Origin: Pseudomonadota bacterium | GTDB lineage: Bacteria; Pseudomonadota; Alphaproteobacteria; Rhizobiales; Xanthobacteraceae | Direction: 5' to 3' | Assembly: GCA_023404705.1 (NCBI GenBank) | Contig: JAEYAU010000092.1 | Span: 20,741-84,740, forward strand | Length of the DNA: 64,000 nt | Shown: positions 57,683-64,000 of the stretch, piece after piece | How the letters are laid out: each line of letters begins with the position of its first letter | Numbering within the stretch: position 1 is the stretch's first letter | Translations under genes and position numbers: made by a program | Notes under the pieces: model-generated | Told to the model about the DNA's origin: nothing | The model's database searches: none | What the model saw: only the letters and a program-made list of their open reading frames with translations

Positions 57683-59446
57683 TCAGAGCCCGAACACGTA
57701 GAGCATCGAGCCGGGCTGGATCTTCTTCAGCTCCGGCGTCGAGTCGACGAACCATTTCGGCCAGGCGCCGCCGAGGCCCACCAGGACCGCGATGTACTGC
57801 CGGCCGTCGGCCTGGAAGGTGACCGGCGGAGCATTGAGGCCGCCGCCGGTGTGGAACGACCACAGCTTCTCCAGCGTCTTGGCGTCGAGCGCAAACATCT
57901 CGCCGTCGGGCGAGCCGCCGAGGACGAGATCGTTTGTCGCCATCAGGCCGCCGAGCATTGGATACTTGGTCTCGTGCTTGCCGACGATCTTGCCGCTCAC
58001 GACGTCGATCGCGGTGACGCTGCCGGTGATGCGCTCGGGCTGGCTCGGGCCGCCGCCGGTGAAGAACTCACGCGGCTTGAACGACTTGCCCGGGACCATC
58101 TCCTCGACCTTGATCCGATTGCAGCTCTCGATGACGGGGATGTACCAGAGCCGCAGGTTCGGATTGTACGAGGTCGGTGGCCAGTTCTTGCCGCCCATGT
58201 TGCCGGGGCAGATGTCGGTCTCCTTGTTGTCCCGGCTCGGCGTCACGGCCGGATTGTATTTCTGCACCGGCAGGCTCGGGTCGTACTCGAGCGGGCGACC
58301 GGTCTCGGGATCGAGCCCCTTCGTCCAGGTCACCTTCTTCACGAAGGGCACGCCCCAGATGAACTTGCCGTTGGTGCGATCGACCGCATAGGCGAAGCCG
58401 TTGCGGTCCGCCGTGACCGCCAGCCGGAACTGCTGGCCGTCGCGCGTCACGTCCACCAGCAGGTTCTCGGAGACGCTGTCATAGTCGTAGGGGTCGTTCG
58501 GCGTGTGCTGGTAGTGCCACTTGATCTTGCCGGTGTCGGCATCGAGGGCGAGCGAGGAGTCGGTGTAGAGGTTGTCGCCCGGCCGATAGGCGCTGTCCCA
58601 GTCCGGGCCCGGATTGCCGGTGCCCCAGACCAGCGTGTTGGTGTCGGGATCATAGGTGCCGGTCACCCAGGTCGATCCGCCGCCGGTCGCGGCGGCATTG
58701 TGCGGATCCTTCCAGGTCTCGCTGCCGGGCTCGCCCTTCGCGGGGATCGTGTGGGTGCGCCAGACTTCCTTCTGAGTGTTGAGGTCGGTGGCCGCGATCC
58801 AGCCGCGGATGCCGTATTCGGCGCCGGCGACGCCGGTGATCGCCATGTTCTTCACGATCAGCGGTGCGCCGGTGATCACCTCGCCCTTGTCAGGATCGGC
58901 GACGCGGCGCTCCCAGGCGACCTCGCCCGAGTCCTTCTTGGTCGCGACCAGGCGGCCGTCGAGGGTGTGCGAGATCACCAGGTTACCCCAGAGCGCGACC
59001 CCGCGGTTGTCGACGCCGCAGCACGCGATGGCGCCGGCCCATTCGCGGTCGGTCTTCGGGTCCATCTTCCAGAGGAGCTCGCCTTTGCCGCCGCGCGCGT
59101 CGATCTTGTAGACCGAGCCCCAGCCGTCCGTGACATACAGAATGCCATTCTCGGCGATGGGCGTGCCTTCGAGGCCGCCATGCGGCCAGATCCCGCCGGG
59201 CTCGATGCCGCCGAGATGCATGGTCCAGGCGACCTTGAGGTTCTTCACAGTGTCGCGGTTGATCTGCGAGAGCGGCGAGTAGCGGTGGCCCGCATAGTTT
59301 TTGTGATGATGGATCCAGTTGCCCTGCTCGCGATCCGCGTTGAGCAGCCGGTCGAGTGTGACCTCGTCGGCGGCACGGGCCGGCATTGCGAGCCCGATCG
59401 CGCTGGCGAGAAGTGGGGTGAACGCTAGTCTCCCAAGCGACTTCAT
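57683..59446 (-). CDS. PQQ-dependent alcohol dehydrogenase (lanthanide-type signature)
   Basis: The 587-aa periplasmic eight-bladed propeller quinoprotein has a signal peptide ending ARA-A at 25-26, the vicinal disulfide C142-C143 (IACCGV), metal ligands near E210 (GAEYG) and N278 (GTGNPG), and a catalytic Asp at 321. Asp 323 (DYD) is two residues after it; this extra Asp marks enzymes that use lanthanides (XoxF, PedH) rather than calcium. The start at 59446 follows GGGAGG. It oxidises alcohols to aldehydes and passes electrons to the cytochrome c downstream. The exact alcohol is not evident. PQQ synthesis genes are not in the window. Confidence 0.82.
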   Translation of the reverse strand: MKSLGRLAFTPLLASAIGLAMPARAADEVTLDRLLNADREQGNWIHHHKNYAGHRYSPLSQINRDTVKNLKVAWTMHLGGIEPGGIWPHGGLEGTPIAENGILYVTDGWGSVYKIDARGGKGELLWKMDPKTDREWAGAIACCGVDNRGVALWGNLVISHTLDGRLVATKKDSGEVAWERRVADPDKGEVITGAPLIVKNMAITGVAGAEYGIRGWIAATDLNTQKEVWRTHTIPAKGEPGSETWKDPHNAAATGGGSTWVTGTYDPDTNTLVWGTGNPGPDWDSAYRPGDNLYTDSSLALDADTGKIKWHYQHTPNDPYDYDSVSENLLVDVTRDGQQFRLAVTADRNGFAYAVDRTNGKFIWGVPFVKKVTWTKGLDPETGRPLEYDPSLPVQKYNPAVTPSRDNKETDICPGNMGGKNWPPTSYNPNLRLWYIPVIESCNRIKVEEMVPGKSFKPREFFTGGGPSQPERITGSVTAIDVVSGKIVGKHETKYPMLGGLMATNDLVLGGSPDGEMFALDAKTLEKLWSFHTGGGLNAPPVTFQADGRQYIAVLVGLGGAWPKWFVDSTPELKKIQPGSMLYVFGL

Positions 59447-59705
59447 GGACGTCCTCCCTGAGCGTTGTTGCGGTGGGTGTGTCCCCCAGCTCGGAAGTTT
59501 CTGTCGTAAGTCTTCTGTGTCTTGGGCGCAGGCGTCGCTCGAACGCCATCGCGCGCAGCCGTTGCTGGCCGTCATGGTGGCGTTCAAAGAGTGGAGCGGA
59601 GCGACCCGCTACGCTCCAAATGGCATCGTCACGAAGAATTTCGACGCCGTAAGGGCAGTGTGCCGCGCAAGGCGGCTTCGCGACAGCGTCACGATGCGAT
59701 GGCTG

Positions 59706-60311
59706 CTATGCGCCGGTGCCGCCAAGCTGCGCGGCTGCCGCGCCACTCGCGCCGCGAAACGCGAGCCAGCGCGCCTCGATCTCGGCATAGAGTTGCGGCG
59801 CCTTCATAGGAAGGATCTGCTCGTGGAAAGCGACGTCCACCATGTCGCCGCGCGGAATGAAGAAGTGGTGCCAGTGCGGTCCGCGCAAGAAATTTGAGTC
59901 AACGTGGAGATTCCGGTCGTAGAAGCGCTTCGTCACACGGATCGCGGTGATGACGGACCACGGGACCGAATGGTCGTGCCAATCGCGATTGATCTCGAGG
60001 CTGCCGACGCCGCGCACCTCGTTCCAGGGAATGAACATCTCCTTGATGAGGTCGTAGCGCAGGATGATGCCGCGCGCCGTGAGCTCGAGCAGCGGCTTGG
60101 TAGGCCGCATGATCCTGTAGAGCTCGTAGGCCGTGAGCGGGGCGCCGCCGAGCACGCCGATCCCGGCCGGCAAGATGGCGCTGTTGTCGCCATAGATCAG
60201 GAGCAGGATGCCGACCACGAGGCCAGTGACCCCGAGGAACAGCGTCTTCCGGGCCATCTTCTTGCGGCTGAGCGCGAGGGTCGTGTGAACGTCCGTGATC
60301 GGCAGCGTCAA
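59706..60311 (-). CDS. Hypothetical two-helix membrane protein (paralog of 35963-36559)
   Basis: The 201-aa product has two N-terminal helices (about 23-41 and 45-65) and a beta-rich cytosolic domain. It shares ITDVHTTLALSRKKM, PLLELTARGI, IPWNEVRGV and VTKRFYDRNLHVDS with its paralog at 36 kb; the middle is more diverged. The function is unknown. It stands alone, with 259 bases to the PQQ dehydrogenase start in which I see no clear feature. Confidence 0.68.
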   Translation of the reverse strand: MTLPITDVHTTLALSRKKMARKTLFLGVTGLVVGILLLIYGDNSAILPAGIGVLGGAPLTAYELYRIMRPTKPLLELTARGIILRYDLIKEMFIPWNEVRGVGSLEINRDWHDHSVPWSVITAIRVTKRFYDRNLHVDSNFLRGPHWHHFFIPRGDMVDVAFHEQILPMKAPQLYAEIEARWLAFRGASGAAAAQLGGTGA

Positions 60312-60388
60312 AGGATCAGCCTCCGGGCGCAGTTCGGTCCGACACGTCTCGGTCGCGCCGAACGGCGATCGCGTTCAATCCGGGCGCG

Positions 60389-60757
60389 TCATGCCCCGAA
60401 CGGGTTGTCGACCGCGATCAGCCAGCGGCCGTCCGCTTGGCGGCGCAGCACGTCGGCGAAGCGCGCGGTGCGCTCGAACGCCGTGCCGTCGTGACGCTGG
60501 CCCGCGAGCGTGAAGCTTCCGAGCACGAGCATCACGTCGCCCGCCTGCGTGAAGCTTTCCGGTGTGGTGACGAGCCGGCCGCGCAGGGAAAGATTGTGCG
60601 CCATGGTGGCGCGCAGTTCGTCGCGGCCACGGGTGACGCGTCCCGGCTTGATCACATAGACGGCCTCGGGATCGTAGAGCGCGAGCAGCGCCTCGAGATC
60701 GCCCGCGTTGAAGGCGGCGCTCAGGGCGGGGTGCACGTGTTCGGGCTGGGTGGGCAT
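60389..60757 (-). CDS. SnoaL/DUF4440-type (NTF2-fold) protein
   Basis: The 122-aa protein has the cone-shaped NTF2 fold pattern: ALSAAFNAGDLEALLALYDPEAVYVIKPGRVTRGRDELRATM near 10-50 and a C-terminal FADVLRRQADGRWLIAVDNP near 100. Members act as small enzymes, immunity or binding proteins; the role here is unknown. It is separate from the neighbours by 77 bases on one side and a repeat on the other. Confidence 0.7.
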   Translation of the reverse strand: MPTQPEHVHPALSAAFNAGDLEALLALYDPEAVYVIKPGRVTRGRDELRATMAHNLSLRGRLVTTPESFTQAGDVMLVLGSFTLAGQRHDGTAFERTARFADVLRRQADGRWLIAVDNPFGA

Positions 60758-60779
60758 GGCACATCATACCACGCGCGGA

Positions 60780-60936
60780 CCGTAGGGTGGGCAAACGCGC
60801 TGTCTCAGCTTTTGTGTGTTGAACGGCGTCGCGCGCGTTTGCCCACGTGTGCTGCCGAGAGGCCTTACGCGTGGGCAAGCCGGACTCGCGCCACCCAAGC
60901 CCTCAAATACATCGGCGCGGCTTGCCCACCCTACGG
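60780..60936. repeat. REP-like nested inverted repeat
   Basis: The outer arms CCGTAGGGTGGGCAA (60780 onward) and TTGCCCACCCTACGG (ending near 60935) are complementary. Inner arms TTTGCCCACGTGT and ACGCGTGGGCAA form a second, imperfect pair. The GTAGGGTGGGC ends resemble the repeat at 41019-41181. It occupies part of the 459-base gene-free stretch 60758-61216; the rest (60937-61216) shows only the candidate operator at 61148. Confidence 0.65.
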
Positions 60937-61147
60937 CGCGCTCCTCTACGTTTGCATTCCAGCATCGCGAAATTGTGAGGCGAACGCCTCTTCACGCCGC
61001 CCCAATCCGGGTGTCCGATAGGCGTGTTCTAAAGATCAGACGAACCGGCCCGGCACGGGGAATCCGGTGATCGCGAGACGACGATCCGACCTGTCTCGGT
61101 GATGCGCTCGAGGCGGTCGGTGCACCTCTATGCGTACAATCTGAGTT

Positions 61148-61164
61148 CGAATTTTTCCAATTCG
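61148..61164. promoter_or_regulatory. Candidate operator upstream of molybdenum hydroxylase genes
   Basis: CGAATT-TTTCC-AATTCG is a 6-base inverted repeat in the most AT-rich part of the region, 53 bases before the start of the small subunit gene. No regulator gene is adjacent inside the window. Confidence 0.35.
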
Positions 61165-61216
61165 CAATTCCAAGCGCCACAGGCGACATGCGCCGAGGCG
61201 AAAAGGGAGGAAGCTC

Positions 61217-61669
61217 ATGGTCAACCTGCGCGTCAACGGGCAGGCGCGGTCGTATGACGGCGACCCGTCCATGCCCCTGATGTGGTACCTGCGCGACGAG
61301 CTCGGCCTGACCGGCACCAAGTTCGGCTGCGGCGTCGCGGCCTGCGGCGCCTGCACGGTGCATATCAACGGCGAAGCCGTGCGCTCCTGCGGCATCACGA
61401 TGAGCGACCTCGCCGACAAGGCGGTGGTCACCATTGAAGGGCTCGACCCGAAGGGCGAGCATCCGGTGCAAGTGGCATGGCGCAATCTCGGCGTGCCGCA
61501 ATGCGGCTACTGCCAGGCCGGGCAGATCATGCAGGCCGCCGCGCTGCTCAAGCAGACGCCGGCGCCCACGGACCAGCAGATCACCGACGCGATGGCAGGC
61601 AATCTGTGCCGTTGCGGCTGCTACCAGCGCATTCATGCGGCCGTCCGCGCCGCCGCGAGGGGAGCGTGA
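61217..61669 (+). CDS. Isoquinoline 1-oxidoreductase-type [2Fe-2S] subunit
   Basis: The 150-aa small subunit has the plant-type cluster motif FGCGVAACGACTVHING near 37 and the second cluster domain PQCGYCQAGQIMQAA near 94 with GNLCRCGCYQRI near 130. The form GCGVAACGACT is typical of IorA-like proteins. It partners with the Tat-exported large subunit 1 base downstream. No FAD subunit gene follows in what is visible, as expected for this two-subunit type, which passes electrons to cytochrome c. Confidence 0.85.
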   Translation: MVNLRVNGQARSYDGDPSMPLMWYLRDELGLTGTKFGCGVAACGACTVHINGEAVRSCGITMSDLADKAVVTIEGLDPKGEHPVQVAWRNLGVPQCGYCQAGQIMQAAALLKQTPAPTDQQITDAMAGNLCRCGCYQRIHAAVRAAARGA

Positions 61670-61670
61670 C

Positions 61671-63974
61671 ATGAACGATCTCAGCCACAACCCGCTCGTT
61701 CTCTCCAACGTTAGCCGCCGCCGCCTCTTGCAGGGCGTGGCCGCCACGGGCGGCCTCGTGCTCGCGGCGCAGCTGCCGATGCCGGTCGCGCTCGCCTATC
61801 CGACCGGCGCCGAGAAGATGCCGAACGGCACCGTCAACGATCCGAACATCTTCGTCTCGATCGATCCGACCGGCCTCGTCACCATCGTGGCGGCGCGCGC
61901 CGAGATGGGCACGGGTGCGGCGCGCACCACGCTGCCCATGATCATCGCGGACGAGCTCGAAGCGGACTGGAAGCGCGTGCGCATCCAGCAGTCGCCCGGT
62001 GACGAGAAGCGCTACGGCAACCAGGACACCGACGGCTCGCGCAGCGTGCGCCACTTCATCCAGCCGATGCGTCAGTGCGGCGCCGCCGCACGGCAGATGC
62101 TGGAAGCCGCAGCCGCGAAGCGCTGGGGCGTCGATGCCGGCGAGTGCAAGGCCGAGCTGCACCAGGTTACGCATGTGCCGTCGGGACGCCGGCTCGGCTA
62201 TGGCGAGCTCGCGGCCGAGGCCGCGGCGCAGCCGGTGCCGCCGATCGACAAGCTCAAGCTGAAGGACCAGAGCGCCTTCCGCTATATCGGCAAGGAAGTC
62301 GTGCAAGTGGTCGACCTGCACGACATCACGACCGGCAAGGCCACCTACGGCCAGGACGTGATGCTGCCCGGCATGAAGTTCGCCGTGGTGGCGCGCCCGC
62401 CGGTGGTGGGCGGCAAGGTCGCTTCGGTCGACACCAGCGCGGCCATGAAGGTGAAAGGTGTCGAGAAGATCGTGCAGCTGCAGGCGACGGCGGCCCCCGC
62501 CAAGTTCAATCCGCTCGGCGGCGTGGCGGTGGTGGCGAACAGCACCTGGGCGGCGCTCAAGGGCCGCGAGGCGCTGAAGATCACGTGGGACGACGGGCCG
62601 AACAAGTCCTACGACTCGAAGGCGTACAAAGCCATGCTGGAGGAGCGCGTGCGCAAGCCCGGCAAGGTCGAGCGCAATGTCGGCGACGCCGACAAGGCGC
62701 TCGCCTCTGCGGCGCGCGTCATCTCGGCGGAATATTATCAGCCGCACATGGCGCATGCGACCATGGAGCCGCCCGCGGCGGTCGCCCGTCGCACCGACGG
62801 CAAGTGGGAGGTGTGGGCGCCGGTGCAGAGCCCCGGCGGCGCGCGCGACGACATCGCCAAAGCGCTCGACATCAAGCCCGAGGAGATGGTGGTGCACACC
62901 ACGCTGCTCGGCGGCGGCTTCGGCCGCAAGTCGAAGTGCGACTTCGCGATCGAGGCGGCGTGGATCTCGCGCGAGCTCAACGGCGCGCCCGTGAAAGTGG
63001 TCTGGACGCGCGAGGATGATCTCCAGCACGCGTTCTATCACACGGTTACGCTCGACCGGCTCGAAGCGGGCCTCGACGCGAACAACAAGGTCGTGGCGTG
63101 GCGCCATCGCAGCGGCGCGCCTTCGATCCTGTCGACCTTCGCGCCGGATCCCAAGCATCCGTTCAACATCGAGCTCGGGCTCGGGATGGTGGATGCGCCG
63201 TTCAACGTCGCCAATATCCGCGTCGAGAGCGGCGAGGCGCAGGCGCACACGCGCATCGGCTGGTTCCGGTCGGTGAACAACGTGGCGCACGCGTTCTCGA
63301 ACCAGTCCTTCATCGCCGAGCTCGCGCACGAGCTCAAGCGCGACCCGAAGGACATGCTGCTCGAGCTGATCGGGCCGGACCGGCTCGTCGATCCCTCGAA
63401 GGAGGTCACCACCGAATGGTGGAACTACGGCGAGCCGTTCGAGACCTTCCCGATCGACACCGCCCGCCTGCGCAAGGTCGTGGAGCTCGCGGCCGAGAAG
63501 GCCGGCTGGGGCCGCAGCATGCCGAAAGGCAGCGGCCTCGGCATCGCGGCGCATCGCAGCTTCGTCAGCTACGTTGCGACCGTGGTGGAGGTCGCGGTGG
63601 ACGACAAGGGCCACCTTTCGATCCCGCGCATCGACACGGCGATCGATTGCGGCTTCTGCGTCAATCCGGACCGGGTGCGCTCGCAGATCGAGGGCGCGGC
63701 CGTGATGGGCCTCACCCTCGCCAAGTACGGCGAGATCACCTTCCGGGACGGCCGCGTCGAGCAGTCGAACTTCAACGACTACCAGCTCGTGCGCATCGAC
63801 GAGTCGCCGAAGATGACTCACGTGCACATCGTGCCGCATGGCATCGACGTGCCGCCGAGCGGCGTCGGCGAGCCCGGCGTGCCGCCGTTCGCGCCCGCGC
63901 TGGCCAACGCGATCTTCGCGGCCACCGGTAAACGCATCCGGCGGCTGCCGATCGGAGATCAGCTCAAGGCGTGA
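61671..63974 (+). CDS. Isoquinoline 1-oxidoreductase-type molybdenum subunit, Tat-exported
   Basis: The 767-aa large subunit has a twin-arginine signal (SRRRLLQGVAATGGLVLAA, residues 15-33). Cofactor-site motifs are GGGFGRKSKCDF near 417, RIGWFRSVNNVAHAF near 528 and PPSGVGEPGVPPFAPA near 727 with the catalytic Glu in GVGEPG. These are IorB-like features; many relatives oxidise aldehydes or N-heteroaromatics in the periplasm. It carries its partner by piggy-back export, since the small subunit has no signal. The substrate is unknown. The frame is complete and ends 26 bases before the end of the window. Confidence 0.85.
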   Translation: MNDLSHNPLVLSNVSRRRLLQGVAATGGLVLAAQLPMPVALAYPTGAEKMPNGTVNDPNIFVSIDPTGLVTIVAARAEMGTGAARTTLPMIIADELEADWKRVRIQQSPGDEKRYGNQDTDGSRSVRHFIQPMRQCGAAARQMLEAAAAKRWGVDAGECKAELHQVTHVPSGRRLGYGELAAEAAAQPVPPIDKLKLKDQSAFRYIGKEVVQVVDLHDITTGKATYGQDVMLPGMKFAVVARPPVVGGKVASVDTSAAMKVKGVEKIVQLQATAAPAKFNPLGGVAVVANSTWAALKGREALKITWDDGPNKSYDSKAYKAMLEERVRKPGKVERNVGDADKALASAARVISAEYYQPHMAHATMEPPAAVARRTDGKWEVWAPVQSPGGARDDIAKALDIKPEEMVVHTTLLGGGFGRKSKCDFAIEAAWISRELNGAPVKVVWTREDDLQHAFYHTVTLDRLEAGLDANNKVVAWRHRSGAPSILSTFAPDPKHPFNIELGLGMVDAPFNVANIRVESGEAQAHTRIGWFRSVNNVAHAFSNQSFIAELAHELKRDPKDMLLELIGPDRLVDPSKEVTTEWWNYGEPFETFPIDTARLRKVVELAAEKAGWGRSMPKGSGLGIAAHRSFVSYVATVVEVAVDDKGHLSIPRIDTAIDCGFCVNPDRVRSQIEGAAVMGLTLAKYGEITFRDGRVEQSNFNDYQLVRIDESPKMTHVHIVPHGIDVPPSGVGEPGVPPFAPALANAIFAATGKRIRRLPIGDQLKA

Positions 63975-64000
63975 CCTGAGGGATGCAGACTGGAGAGGGG

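Overview
The window is GC-rich and densely coded, with short overlapping operons. Its gene content points to an alphaproteobacterium of the Rhizobiales type, close in style to Rhodopseudomonas or Bradyrhizobium. The markers are a BadL/BadM-like pair, a 4-hydroxybenzoyl-CoA reductase with its extra iron-sulfur insert, a type-2 heme A synthase, a bacteriophytochrome with heme oxygenase, FixK/FNR-type boxes and palindromic repeats of the kind scattered in these genomes. No rRNA, tRNA, CRISPR array, insertion sequence or prophage was seen. Assignments rest on reading the translated sequences and on remembered family features; no database search was run.

Region 1 (1-19.7 kb) is an aromatic-acid catabolic island. 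It opens with the 3' part of an NnrS-like membrane gene and a DUF2249 gene (minus strand). A GNAT acetyltransferase and an Rrf2 regulator (BadL/BadM-like) and glutaryl-CoA dehydrogenase follow. Next come a benzoate-CoA ligase family enzyme, a branched-chain-type ABC importer with a fused permease-ATPase, and a RidA protein. Convergent to these is the three-subunit 4-hydroxybenzoyl-CoA reductase operon, which is divergent from a second aryl-CoA ligase. That ligase heads an operon for acyl-CoA dehydrogenase, enoyl-CoA hydratase, a BadH-like dehydrogenase, a second hydratase-family protein and a DUF59 protein. Together they would import aromatic acids, make CoA thioesters, dehydroxylate 4-hydroxybenzoyl-CoA, and run beta-oxidation-like steps on alicyclic acyl-CoAs. 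The dearomatising benzoyl-CoA reductase is not in the window.

Region 2 (19.7-36 kb) is a respiratory and probable nitric-oxide module. It holds another NnrS-like protein, heme A synthase, two hemerythrin-like proteins, two divergent Crp/Fnr regulators, cytochrome c, and a nine-gene minus-strand run around a two-subunit heme-copper enzyme. Subunit I has Gln where oxygen reductases carry the cross-linked Tyr, so nitric oxide rather than oxygen may be its substrate. Heme O synthase, SCO, a cytochrome b-ferredoxin-MvhD fusion and hemerythrin accompany it. TTGA-N6-TCAA boxes lie at about -41.5 from plausible -10 elements at several promoters in regions 1 and 2, so both regions look like one low-oxygen regulon. 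A possible small RNA with a strong intrinsic terminator follows, then a P-type ATPase and a formate/nitrite-family channel.

Region 3 (36-42 kb) carries a hypothetical membrane protein, an RND efflux pair and an alpha/beta hydrolase. Region 4 (42.4-53 kb) encodes complex I subunits NuoA-I with six unusual accessory genes inserted and no nuoJ-N after nuoI. Region 5 (53-64 kb, mostly minus strand) has a bacteriophytochrome kinase with heme oxygenase, a PQQ alcohol dehydrogenase with a lanthanide-type residue and its cytochrome c, a paralog of the hypothetical protein at 36 kb, a SnoaL-like protein, and a periplasmic isoquinoline-oxidoreductase-type molybdenum hydroxylase that ends just before the window edge.
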